A stretch of 64,000 bases of DNA. It comes from Gammaproteobacteria bacterium (GTDB lineage Bacteria; Pseudomonadota; Gammaproteobacteria; SZUA-152). This document shows positions 10,252-19,310 of the stretch, piece by piece; within the stretch, counting starts at the first letter, position 1, and the number at the start of each line of letters is the position of its first letter. Under the pieces are notes generated by a model. It saw nothing but the letters and a program-made list of their open reading frames with translations. It ran no database searches and was not told where the DNA came from. Both the position numbers and the translations under genes were made by a program. The DNA lies in assembly GCA_021647505.1 (NCBI GenBank), contig JAKIUN010000004.1, forward strand, positions 37,118-101,117, in the 5' to 3' direction.

Positions 10252-11670
10252 ATGGAGATTTGTACGCGACGTTTGCTCTGCTCCCTGATATTGATTGTTG
10301 CGGTGTCGGTTGCCTATGCCGCACCGGTCTATCATCCCCCGGGCTCCAATCTGAGTGCCGGTGATGTCAGCAATGGCCAGTCCATCATTTCGGATATCAC
10401 CAATCCTGCCGCCAGCGCCGTACAGCTGAAGAATGATGGCGCGCATGTGCAGTTCGGACTTATCAGTAATATCGGGATCGGCTTCGAATACGGCCAGGTG
10501 GACAACGTCTTCGACATCATCGATGAGAAGGCCGAGGCCTACTCCGATGGCCTGAGGGTGACTGTGCCGGCATTTACCGGGAATCCGACTAACCCTGGCG
10601 ATGTGAGTCAGTATATTGCTGACATCCAACAGGCCATTGATATACCGGTGGCTGACATCAATAACGTACTTGCTACGGTGGCCGCCGACGGCTATGGCAA
10701 GGTCTTCGGTTCCATGAACCTGCCCTTGACGCCGGTCGTGGTGGGCAACGATTTTCTTGCTGGAGTACTGGTGTTTGATGCCAGCGTTTCGGTCGCGACA
10801 AAGGCCGTTGGGTTATATGACAGCATCGACATCGACTTTGCCGATGTGCAGGCCCAGTTGCTGAGTGGAAACACGGTGCTGGATCTGGGCGAAGTGGATC
10901 TCGATCTTAGCAATCCCAGTGACCCGCTTATGAAGGTAACCAATGACACCACCTTGCTGACCCGTGCCGCAGGTGTGAGTGAATTTGCTCTCGGCTATAG
11001 CCGGCAATTGTTCAGGCATGAGGCCGGTGATCTGTTCGGTGGATTGCGTGCCAAGTACTACCGGGTGGGTATGGCCCAGGCGGCAACCCGGCTTGGCAAC
11101 CTGACAGATGCCGAACAGCTGTTCCAGGATGCCCGCGATGCTCCCCTCAATTACGACAGCAACTTTGGGCTCGACCTGGGAGTCTTATGGGTGAGTGAGA
11201 ACTACCGCCTTGGCGCGACGCTGATGAATCTCAATGCACCCACCTTTCGCTTTTCCGGCCTGAATGTCAGCGGGTATTCAGATGGCCCCATTGCCCACCT
11301 GCTGGCCCAGGATTACGTCTACAAAATGGAGACTCAGCTCAAACTGGAAGCCGCGTTATTTTCCAGCAACCGCCAGTGGGCGATCAATGCAGGCCTGGAT
11401 GCCAATGCGGTTCCCGACCCGTTTAGTGACGACTATCAGTGGGCGACCTTGAGTGCGGCCTATTTGACCGACAGCTGGTGGATTCCGGGCGCCCGCATCG
11501 GTTATCGCGCCAACTTGGCCGGAGAAAATATGAACTATGCCACCCTGGGAGCCACCCTGTTCAAAGTCTTCAATATTGACCTGGCCCGGGCACTGAATAC
11601 GGTCACCATCGATGGTTCCAGGGTGCCGCGTGGCGCGATGCTCAATATGGGGCTTGAGTTGTCTTTCTGA
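10252..11670 (+). CDS. TraF_2 family (conjugal transfer protein TraF-like) outer-membrane protein
   Basis: Signal peptide and beta-barrel-like C-terminus (MGLELSF end); NPAASAVQLKNDGAHVQFGLISNIGIGFEYGQVDNVFDIID. Confidence 0.7.
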   Translation: MEICTRRLLCSLILIVAVSVAYAAPVYHPPGSNLSAGDVSNGQSIISDITNPAASAVQLKNDGAHVQFGLISNIGIGFEYGQVDNVFDIIDEKAEAYSDGLRVTVPAFTGNPTNPGDVSQYIADIQQAIDIPVADINNVLATVAADGYGKVFGSMNLPLTPVVVGNDFLAGVLVFDASVSVATKAVGLYDSIDIDFADVQAQLLSGNTVLDLGEVDLDLSNPSDPLMKVTNDTTLLTRAAGVSEFALGYSRQLFRHEAGDLFGGLRAKYYRVGMAQAATRLGNLTDAEQLFQDARDAPLNYDSNFGLDLGVLWVSENYRLGATLMNLNAPTFRFSGLNVSGYSDGPIAHLLAQDYVYKMETQLKLEAALFSSNRQWAINAGLDANAVPDPFSDDYQWATLSAAYLTDSWWIPGARIGYRANLAGENMNYATLGATLFKVFNIDLARALNTVTIDGSRVPRGAMLNMGLELSF

Positions 11671-11739
11671 TCACTCAATCTTTCCGGGTTGGATTTCCCA
11701 TTCCGGTTTTTAGTGGTACTTCGGGATTTCTGGCATCTT

Positions 11740-12879
11740 TTAGAACTGGATGCCGAGTTGCGCGTGGGCGCCATCCTGTTCTTTACTGTGTGAAGCCGCT
11801 ATATCGAGCGCCAGAAAACCAAAGGCGATGCCCAAGCCGAGTGATGCAGTACCAAGCTGGGTGCCGGTCAGGTTCTGCTGATAGCCGCTACGCAAGGCGA
11901 GCCAGCGCCAGGGCTTGAATTCCACGCCCAGTGCGGCCATTTGAGTGGCGGAATCGAAGCCGGAACCCTGGTTTCGCATCAGATCGAGATCAAATTCGAA
12001 CACCGTACGCCGGCTTTGATAGGCAAAGCCGGCGCGCAGCTGCGGGGCAATATCGAAGTAGTCTCCTGTGTTGCCGTACTCGAAGCTGCCGGAAAACAGG
12101 TTCTTGGCCATCAGGCCCAGCTTCCAGACGCCGAATTCTTTCAGCACGCCGATATCCAAATTGAAGGCCGCATTGCCGCTGTACTGATTGCGCTCAATGC
12201 CGGTCTTGGCAACGCGGACATCCTCGCTGTAGCCATAACCCTCGATAAAGAGAAATTTGACGTTAAAGCCCACGGCCAGCTGGCGGCGCCAGCCGGTGCC
12301 GCTGATAGACTTGGCGGCAGTGATGCCGTTTTCCAATACCTGGGCGCCACGGTGCTCGATACGGGAGGTGTATTGGGGATTGGCGGGATCACTCAGGTTA
12401 TCGCCCACAACGCTGGCGCGGGCATTGGCCCAGTCATAGATGTGTATATAGGCGGCGGCACTGAGGAGGCGACTAGGGATGGCGAGCAGGATGGCGCTGT
12501 TGCCGCTTTCCCGGTAGATGCCGTCGCCCATGGCATTGAGGCTGGCCAGTGCAGCATCCCGGTTGGCGATGGTGGGGCCGGCGTCCAGGGTGTTAGCGGC
12601 CCGTTTGAAAGTGGCCAGCTTGTCTTTCAGGTCATCGGGATCGCCGCGTTGGCGGCCCATGCCGGGCACCATCAGAAACCACTCGCGTTGTTCCTCGGTG
12701 GTGGTCAACAGTGCCGGGTTGTTGAAGGTGGCATAGCGGGCGCCGGTAGCGACGCCGACTCCGCCCATTCCGGCGGCACGCACGTCAAAAACGCCAAAAG
12801 GTTGCGCCTGAACGAAGCCGGAGTAAGTCATCAGTAGGCCGAGACAGGTCAGGGCTGCGCGGATATGCTGGGGGTGCAT
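11740..12879 (-). CDS. TraF_2 family (conjugal transfer protein TraF-like) outer-membrane protein
   Basis: QPFGVFDVRAAGMGGVGVATGARYATFNNPALLTT; C-terminal aromatic residue (AQLGIQF). Confidence 0.72.
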   Translation of the reverse strand: MHPQHIRAALTCLGLLMTYSGFVQAQPFGVFDVRAAGMGGVGVATGARYATFNNPALLTTTEEQREWFLMVPGMGRQRGDPDDLKDKLATFKRAANTLDAGPTIANRDAALASLNAMGDGIYRESGNSAILLAIPSRLLSAAAYIHIYDWANARASVVGDNLSDPANPQYTSRIEHRGAQVLENGITAAKSISGTGWRRQLAVGFNVKFLFIEGYGYSEDVRVAKTGIERNQYSGNAAFNLDIGVLKEFGVWKLGLMAKNLFSGSFEYGNTGDYFDIAPQLRAGFAYQSRRTVFEFDLDLMRNQGSGFDSATQMAALGVEFKPWRWLALRSGYQQNLTGTQLGTASLGLGIAFGFLALDIAASHSKEQDGAHAQLGIQF

Positions 12880-13727
12880 CAGCTGTTTTCTCCCGTCCAG
12901 AGCATGTCCAGCACGGCATCCAGGCCTCGGTGATGGAGGGTAGCGTCTGCCTGTGCGCGTACGGCGGGTTTGGCGTGATAAGCCACGCCGAGGCCGGCTA
13001 CGGCGAGCATTTTCAGATCGTTGGCGCCGTCGCCCATGGCCACGACTTGTGAGGGGTGGATCTCCAGCTCGTGGCACAGGGCGGAGAGATAAGAGGCCTT
13101 GGTTTCGGCGCCGACGATGGCGCCCTCCACCGAACCCAGCAGCTGACTATTTTTCTCTGCCAGCACATTGGCGAGGGTGAAATCCAGTCCCAGGCGTGTT
13201 TTCAGGCGGTCAGTAAAGAAAGTGAAGCCGCCTGAGACCAGGGCCAGCTTGATACCACGAGTCTTGAGGCCGTCAATAAGAATTTCCGCGCCCGGGTTGA
13301 GGTGCAGACGTTCATCGTAAACCTGCTGCAGGGCCGATGTATCCAGTCCTTTTAGCAGGGCGACACGCTGGCGTAGCGAGGCTTCGAAGTCTATTTCACC
13401 GCGCATGGCAGCCTCGGTGATGGCTGCCACCTGGGGTTTGACACCGACGAAGTCAGCAATTTCGTCCACGCACTCGATGCTGATGAGGGTAGAATCCATG
13501 TCCGTGATCAGTAGGCCGACACGGGCAGGATCGAAGTCGGTGGGCAGGATGTTGATATCCAGGTGCAGTTTTGCACGCAGGGCTTCCAGTGCCGTATGAT
13601 CCGGTGTGTCGGTGTGCTGGATACGGAAATGACTACCGCAGTCCTGTAGCTCACCCGCCAAGTGTTTACTTAGAGTGGTGCGCTGATCGGTTGTCAGTTC
13701 GGCATTGTGGATGAGAGTTGTGGGCAT
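12879..13727 (-). CDS. serB: Phosphoserine phosphatase
   Basis: HAD motif DMDSTLISIECVDEIADFVGVK..., GGFTFFTDRLK, AMGDGANDLKML. Confidence 0.95.
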   Translation of the reverse strand: MPTTLIHNAELTTDQRTTLSKHLAGELQDCGSHFRIQHTDTPDHTALEALRAKLHLDINILPTDFDPARVGLLITDMDSTLISIECVDEIADFVGVKPQVAAITEAAMRGEIDFEASLRQRVALLKGLDTSALQQVYDERLHLNPGAEILIDGLKTRGIKLALVSGGFTFFTDRLKTRLGLDFTLANVLAEKNSQLLGSVEGAIVGAETKASYLSALCHELEIHPSQVVAMGDGANDLKMLAVAGLGVAYHAKPAVRAQADATLHHRGLDAVLDMLWTGENS

Positions 13728-13883
13728 AAGCCTTCCCGCGAATCGAATCGCTATTTTTCTTACATTCTAACCCGAATACCTTGCATCAATGCATCAAGGA
13801 ACATGAGGTATAGTAGTTCAAACTAGTGTGGTGTCCAAGAATCAAAATAAGGAGGAGCTATATCTTTATTTTTTTCTTTAGTC

Positions 13884-14044
13884 AGGGCTCGAAAAACAAT
13901 AATTTTCCGAATTTTGGAAGTCGAAGCGCCCGTCTGGCGAGGCGCGAAAACGCAGAAATATGGGTTATATTTCAAGTTTTCGCAATGTGGGCAGGCGGGA
14001 TAAATCGGCCTTCAAAAACGGAAAATTATTGTTGTGCGAGCCCT
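13884..14044. mobile_element. MITE-like element with ~26 bp terminal inverted repeats
   Basis: AGGGCTCGAAAAACAATAATTTTCCG (13884-13909) vs reverse complement of CGGAAAATTATTGTTGTGCGAGCCCT (14019-14044), 24/26 matching. Confidence 0.65.
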
Positions 14045-14256
14045 AGCCCCCTGAGAGCTTCAACGATAAGGCAGCCGCTCTGCATTTCTTTTGCCTTATC
14101 GCTTTCCCCTACTCCAAGTCTATTGCAACTAAAAACTACACCGTATTTCTCAAGCTCGGGAACTGTTTGATTCCACGAGTCGAGCTTCATACCATACCCT
14201 GACAACAAAATTACTGATGGATTTCCACCACTTGATATTGACAGCCCATTAAGCAT
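14026..14256 (-). pseudogene. Alpha/beta hydrolase, N-terminal fragment truncated at the MITE-like element
   Basis: GGNPSVILLSGYGMKLDSWNQTVPELEKYGVVFSCNRLGVGESDK matches an alpha/beta-hydrolase N-terminus; ORF ends inside the element's right arm before any GxSxG motif. Confidence 0.7.
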
Positions 14257-14561
14257 GTTTGGTTTATTATTTTCATTCAGACCTTATTCCCAGAAAATCA
14301 CTGTGTCAAGCCAAAATCCCAGGAAAATATACTGGCGAAAATGCGTGATTTGGTGCGGCTTCTCCACTTTATGTTCACACCTAATGGGTTTATTGTGACT
14401 GGGTTTCACACTTTATTCGTTTTCAGCAATTAGTTTCAAATCTGACACTTTTCTGGTGTATGGTATCAATGGGAATGCCCTTTCAACGCTCCCGTTTTCA
14501 CCCGGTCGCCGTCCCTTGCCCGACGGACAATGTCGCTTCAGTTGTGGAGATCAGATCAAAC

Positions 14562-14945
14562 ATGAATACCCTATGGCACGGCCTTCTCATCACCTCTTTC
14601 ATCCTCGCCTGTATGCTTGGCGGCCTCACAATGGCGGCTCCGACGGAGGACAATTATCAACCGATGGGGCCTCGTGACGTAAGATGCGGAATCACTAATT
14701 TCAGTTATGACGGGGTAATGGACGGCCTACGGATGGTAAAGCCGACAAGCGGAAAAGTTGGGCTTTTCCTCTGTGAAAACCAAAAAATTGAACTGGCAAG
14801 CCCGAACTTTGAAGACGGCTTCATCCTCACCCGGAATTACGGCAAAATTAAGGTGCGCTTTGGTATGTCATTGTCGGGCACCCTGTTTACTCTATGGATG
14901 ACCCCCGAGCAGAAAGAGATGCTGATAAAGCTGCGCCAACAGTGA
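14562..14945 (+). CDS. Hypothetical secreted protein
   Basis: Signal-peptide-like start MNTLWHGLLITSFILACMLGGLTMAAP; no recognised domain. Confidence 0.55.
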   Translation: MNTLWHGLLITSFILACMLGGLTMAAPTEDNYQPMGPRDVRCGITNFSYDGVMDGLRMVKPTSGKVGLFLCENQKIELASPNFEDGFILTRNYGKIKVRFGMSLSGTLFTLWMTPEQKEMLIKLRQQ

Positions 14946-14951
14946 GATGCT

Positions 14952-15103
14952 TGCAAAACCCCTGAGGGAGTTTCCGGCAAGGCAAAAATAGCCAAGTCAA
15001 CAACCACCCGCCAATGCCGACGGGTTGGCTTTACAGGCTGGAAGTCTGCATACGAGTCGATTTTTAACACGGGTCAGGAGAAACTATCTCAGGGGTTTTA
15101 CAC
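14952..15103. mobile_element. MITE-like element with terminal inverted repeats TGCAAAACCCCTGAGGGAGTTT / AAACTATCTCAGGGGTTTTACA
   Basis: Left arm ~14952-14974 and right arm ~15077-15103 are inverted repeats; interior carries a three-hairpin module related to 54578-54652. Confidence 0.6.
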
Positions 15104-15273
15104 ATAGCTCCAGAAATCCGGGATCCCAATACCACAACAGAACAGGCGGCAGGTACGCATATACCTGCAAAGACCGAGTAAGCCGTTCAGCAAATATACA
15201 TTCATGGCCCCATACCCTCCTATGTAAATCCCGATAACAGCAGGGACATGCACGGCACCAGAGGTAACAGATC

Positions 15274-16044
15274 ATGAGCTGGCGATTTTTCATTCCATTC
15301 ACGGAACTCCCCCTAGTACAGCGCGTGGTCTACACCAGCACCCTGCTGATCCTCGGCCTTGGCTACGCCTTTGCCAGCCTGTACGTGTTTGAGTCCCATG
15401 CGGGACGGGACGGCGACCCCATGCTGACGGTGGAAGACCTGATCATCGCCTACAGCGGCAGCAAGACCAGCACTCGTCTGGAGTCCTCTCTGATGGGCCC
15501 CATGTCGAACATGCTGCCGCCGGAAGAAAACCTACAAATCATCGACTGGGTACGCCGCGGTGCGAGTGAAGAGGAATACAAAAACACCACCGCCGCCATT
15601 TTCAAACAACGCTGCGTAGCCTGCCACAACAACCGCAACCCCCACCTCGCCAGCCTGGAAGGCTACGAGAACATCAAGCTGACGGCTGAACAGGACACCG
15701 GCGTAGATATCTATACCCTGGTGCGCGTCTCACATATCCACCTGTTCGGGCTGACCTTCATCTTCTTCATTGTCAGCACTATCTTCAGCCACGCCTACCT
15801 ACGCCACGAGTGGCTCAAGATCGCCATCGTCACCACCCCCTTCGTCGCCATTGTCCTGGACATCTCCTCCTGGTATATCACCAAGATATACGAACCCTAC
15901 GCATGGATGCTGATCATCAGCGGCGCCTTCATGGGCGCGAGCTTTGCCGTGCAGTTTGTCATCTCTCTGTATCAAATGTGGTTCTTCACACTGCCTGAAG
16001 ATGCCGAGACCGTCAGCGACATCGTTCGTCACCAGTACGACTAA
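15274..16044 (+). CDS. Multi-TM membrane protein with one CXXCH haem motif
   Basis: KQRCVACHNNRNPHLASLEGY and four or more hydrophobic helices; 12 nt upstream of the multihaem gene. Confidence 0.75.
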   Translation: MSWRFFIPFTELPLVQRVVYTSTLLILGLGYAFASLYVFESHAGRDGDPMLTVEDLIIAYSGSKTSTRLESSLMGPMSNMLPPEENLQIIDWVRRGASEEEYKNTTAAIFKQRCVACHNNRNPHLASLEGYENIKLTAEQDTGVDIYTLVRVSHIHLFGLTFIFFIVSTIFSHAYLRHEWLKIAIVTTPFVAIVLDISSWYITKIYEPYAWMLIISGAFMGASFAVQFVISLYQMWFFTLPEDAETVSDIVRHQYD

Positions 16045-16056
16045 AATACACACATC

Positions 16057-17826
16057 ATGATCTGGCGATACGGCACTATCATTCTCCTCACCTGGCTACT
16101 CGTGGCCTGTGAGGACGGCAAAGAAACCGCCACCATTGAGTCCATCCCCACGCCTCGGGAGGTCATCGAGAAACCGCTGCTGGTCGGTGACGTCGAAGCC
16201 GGCAAGGCCCTCGCCGCAGACTGCGCCACATGCCATGGCATGGACGGCGTGCTGGCTCAAAGCGGCTCCCCCTTCATTGCCGGACTGGAGCAGGACTACC
16301 TGATCCGTTCCCTGCTAGCCTACGCCGACGGCTCACGAAAACACGACAAGATGAAGGCCATCGTCGACGCTCTTGGCCCCGACAAACTGGCCGATGTCTC
16401 CGCCTATTACGCACAACTGGACACCCCCTGGCGCGGCGCCGTGCGGAGTACGCAATCCAAACTCACCCTGCAGGACAAACAGACTATCGCCGCCGGAGCA
16501 AAGCTCGCCGAACGCTGTAACTCCTGCCACGGCGCTGACGGCAATGCCGCACGTTCGGACGTGGTGCCCCGCCTCGCCGGCATGTCCCTGGAATACTTCA
16601 TCCCCGCCATGGAAAGCTATTTCAACGGCAAGCGTCAGCACGGCATCATGAAACTGTTCAAGACATCCACCAACGAACGAGATATCCACAACCTTGCCGC
16701 CTACTACGCCACCCGCACACCGAAGATGGCCCCCCCTTCTCGCCATCACAAGGCAGACCCGGCCGCAGGCAAGGTCGTCGCCGCCACCGCCTGTGCCGGC
16801 TGCCACGGTTATGACGGCAACAGCCTCAACCCCTACATGCCCAACCTCGCCGGCCAGCCCATGGAATACCTAATCAAGGCCACCAAAGACTACCGCGACG
16901 GGCGGCGCAAAGAAGTGCTGATGCAGGAACCCGTCAACCACCTGAGCAACAAAACCATTGCCAACATCGCCGCCTACTACGCACACCAGCGGCCGCAAAC
17001 ACCACTCAGCGAAGGCCCCAATGACAGTGGCGCCTTCGACCCGCTGGCCGACGGCGCGAAGATCGCCGCCTCCTGTAACGGCTGCCACGGTGACCGCGGC
17101 AACAGCCAGAAGGCCGGCGTCCCCAGCCTCACCGGCCTGCACGAAAAATACCTGGTTACTGTCATCAAGGCCTACCAACGAGGCACCCGCCAGCACGACC
17201 TGATGCGTAAGCTGGTCTCCCACTTCAGCGACACCGATATCGAAAAAGTCAGTTTTTACTATGCCCTGCAGGAACCGGGAAAACGGCAAAACACCGCCGA
17301 GGGCGACCCCGCCGCCGGCCACCGACTCAGCGAATCCTGTGCCGTATGCCACGGCGAAGGCGGCATCAGTAAAGACCCCTTCACCCCCAGCCTAGCCGGA
17401 CAGGACGCCCGCTACCTTGTCCACGCCACGCAAGCCTATGCCAGCGGCGTGTACCAAAACGACAAGATGCAGGCCCCAGCCCAGGCCCTCAGCGAGACCG
17501 AGATCCGCGACCTCAGTGCCTACTACGCCGCCCAGCCACCGCAGCGCTCGGAAACCTGGCCACCGGAGCCACCACAATTTCTCATCAAAGAACGCTGCGA
17601 CCGCTGCCACGGCGAACGCGGCTTCAGCACCCACCCCGGCAATCCGCGTCTGGCCGGACAATCCGAGGCCTACCTGATTCTCGCCATGCAGGAATATCAG
17701 GACGGCACTCGCACCAGCCAGACCATGCACGCCATGGCCGATGTGTTGAGCCTGTTGGAAATCAAGGCCGTAGCGGCCTATTACGCCCGGCAGACAGCGG
17801 ACGGAGAAGAAAACAGCGCCCCGTAA
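16057..17826 (+). CDS. Hexahaem cytochrome c lipoprotein (six tandem class I cytochrome c domains)
   Basis: Lipobox LLVACE; six CXXCH motifs: CATCHGMDG, CNSCHGADG, CAGCHGYDG, CNGCHGDRG, CAVCHGEGG, CDRCHGERG, each followed by PxLAGxxxxYL and AAYYA. Confidence 0.92.
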   Translation: MIWRYGTIILLTWLLVACEDGKETATIESIPTPREVIEKPLLVGDVEAGKALAADCATCHGMDGVLAQSGSPFIAGLEQDYLIRSLLAYADGSRKHDKMKAIVDALGPDKLADVSAYYAQLDTPWRGAVRSTQSKLTLQDKQTIAAGAKLAERCNSCHGADGNAARSDVVPRLAGMSLEYFIPAMESYFNGKRQHGIMKLFKTSTNERDIHNLAAYYATRTPKMAPPSRHHKADPAAGKVVAATACAGCHGYDGNSLNPYMPNLAGQPMEYLIKATKDYRDGRRKEVLMQEPVNHLSNKTIANIAAYYAHQRPQTPLSEGPNDSGAFDPLADGAKIAASCNGCHGDRGNSQKAGVPSLTGLHEKYLVTVIKAYQRGTRQHDLMRKLVSHFSDTDIEKVSFYYALQEPGKRQNTAEGDPAAGHRLSESCAVCHGEGGISKDPFTPSLAGQDARYLVHATQAYASGVYQNDKMQAPAQALSETEIRDLSAYYAAQPPQRSETWPPEPPQFLIKERCDRCHGERGFSTHPGNPRLAGQSEAYLILAMQEYQDGTRTSQTMHAMADVLSLLEIKAVAAYYARQTADGEENSAP

Positions 17827-17919
17827 GGGCGAGGCACGCCGAGAAAGCCCGTATTGATTAGGATGTTGCGCCAGACTCATGGCACCCGTCTCTGTGGACA
17901 CGCTGCGTGCCTCTTCGGA

Positions 17920-18180
17920 GCTAACTCCGAATTATTACAGATTTCGTCATTAAACCCACAGAGATTAAATGACTGCATCGTGACAATAGATGCGATGGGA
18001 TGCCAAAAAATATGGCCAAGCAGATTGTTACAGGCGGTGGTGATTATGTTCTTGCGCTGAAAGGCAATCAAGGTGCTCTTTCGGAGCAAGTAAAAAGTTT
18101 TTTTAGGAAACCAATAAATCCAACTTCGAAGGTTACAATGTTGGCAACTACTCAGCCAAAAAAGACGAAAACCCATTAAA
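17920..18180 (+). pseudogene. ISAs1-family transposase remnant
   Basis: IVTIDAMGCQK... then, after a frameshift, AKQIVTGGGDYVLALKGNQGALSEQVKSFF, the ISAs1/H-repeat transposase core. Confidence 0.8.
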
Positions 18181-18318
18181 AAAACAACAGGCTATGATAT
18201 AAGATTACTGTTATGGAAGCACGGCTCGATTTAAAAAGAACTCAGCACCTTTGAAAAAGAAGAACTGGCTGCACGTTGCATCAACCTCGCAATTGACCTG
18301 TTATACCCAAGGCACTTC

Positions 18319-18341
18319 GTGGGCACATAAAACGTGCCCAC
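18319..18341. terminator. Hairpin GTGGGCAC-ATAAAAC-GTGCCCAC, possible terminator or repeat remnant
   Basis: Perfect 8 bp stem with 7 nt loop downstream of the minus-strand gene ending at 18396. Confidence 0.4.
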
Positions 18342-18395
18342 CCTTCTACCGGTCTAATTCACCAGATATTTTTCTTTCCGTATATCACGCGTAGA

Positions 18396-19310
18396 CTACC
18401 TTGCTACGTTTGGCTGTAAAAACCCACCAATGACATGGCTTGCCAAGCATCGTCTTAGCTCATCATCCATAACCCAACCACAATCACCATTACGTTGCGT
18501 TGAACAGCTTGCGCTATGGTAACAAGCGTACTCGGGCCGCCATTCACAGGTTGTAGTTACGTCAGTGTCCGCACATATCTGCCCAGAACACCCTGTTGGA
18601 AAGCACATTTTTTGTTTCGTACTTTCAACCTTTAGATAAAACTGGCTCGCGGTAATACCCTGCGCTGAACCACCTGAACCCGTCACCTCAATAAAGCGGC
18701 CTGCCATCATGAGTCCATCTCCTGAATTAGCAGCTTCCCGTGCTAGCGTGAGCTGTTCATCGTCTGTCTCAATCTCGCTTAAATCGTAGTCTGCCAAGCT
18801 TTTTACAACATACTTATTGAGAATTTCTCCGTCATAGCTTGGGCAGGGGTCTATGATACAATGTATGCCGTTATCACTAACATTAACAAATATACCACTG
18901 GGCGGCTGATCAGAGGCACTCAACCAAGCGTTGTCGATTATCAGCAAACCATAGTCAACAATACCTGCTAACCTCCCCTGGATGAGAATTCTCGATTCTC
19001 TCATTGCCTGGCGAATTTCAGTAATCTGGATATCCGACAGACCAACAATATTAATTCTCTCCGCACCAACATAACACTCTTCTTTTACACTGCCATCGGG
19101 GCATTGAGATACGTCACGATTAACTGCTTTGACGAACCAACCACCACAAATGGGTGCAACACATTTTCTAAAGTCTGGCTTGATCGTAAAATAAGTAATA
19201 CCCAATGGAGATACCATCGGTGCAGGCTTAACATTTAAACCATCATTAACTGCATGAGCGGCAAAACTACTTAGAAAAAGAATAACAAATATTAATTTTG
19301 ATTTCCTCAC
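18396..19310 (-). CDS. Secreted Cys-rich hypothetical protein (possibly DUF6748-like)
   Basis: Signal peptide MRKSKLIFVILFLSSFAAHA; YFTIKPDFRKCVAPICGGWFVKAVN; C-terminal Cys-rich tail. Confidence 0.65.
   Translation of the reverse strand: MRKSKLIFVILFLSSFAAHAVNDGLNVKPAPMVSPLGITYFTIKPDFRKCVAPICGGWFVKAVNRDVSQCPDGSVKEECYVGAERINIVGLSDIQITEIRQAMRESRILIQGRLAGIVDYGLLIIDNAWLSASDQPPSGIFVNVSDNGIHCIIDPCPSYDGEILNKYVVKSLADYDLSEIETDDEQLTLAREAANSGDGLMMAGRFIEVTGSGGSAQGITASQFYLKVESTKQKMCFPTGCSGQICADTDVTTTCEWRPEYACYHSASCSTQRNGDCGWVMDDELRRCLASHVIGGFLQPNVAR

Noticed and set aside
11941-12837. 298 aa plus-strand ORF antisense to the TraF_2-like gene
   Set aside because: Mirror ORF in GC-rich coding DNA; composition (Gly/Ala/Val-rich, no motif) and the strong family signal on the minus strand argue against it
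13884-14044. Possibility that the inverted repeat is an integron attC site
   Set aside because: No convincing GTTRRRY/RYYYAAC core pair at the ends; MITE interpretation fits better
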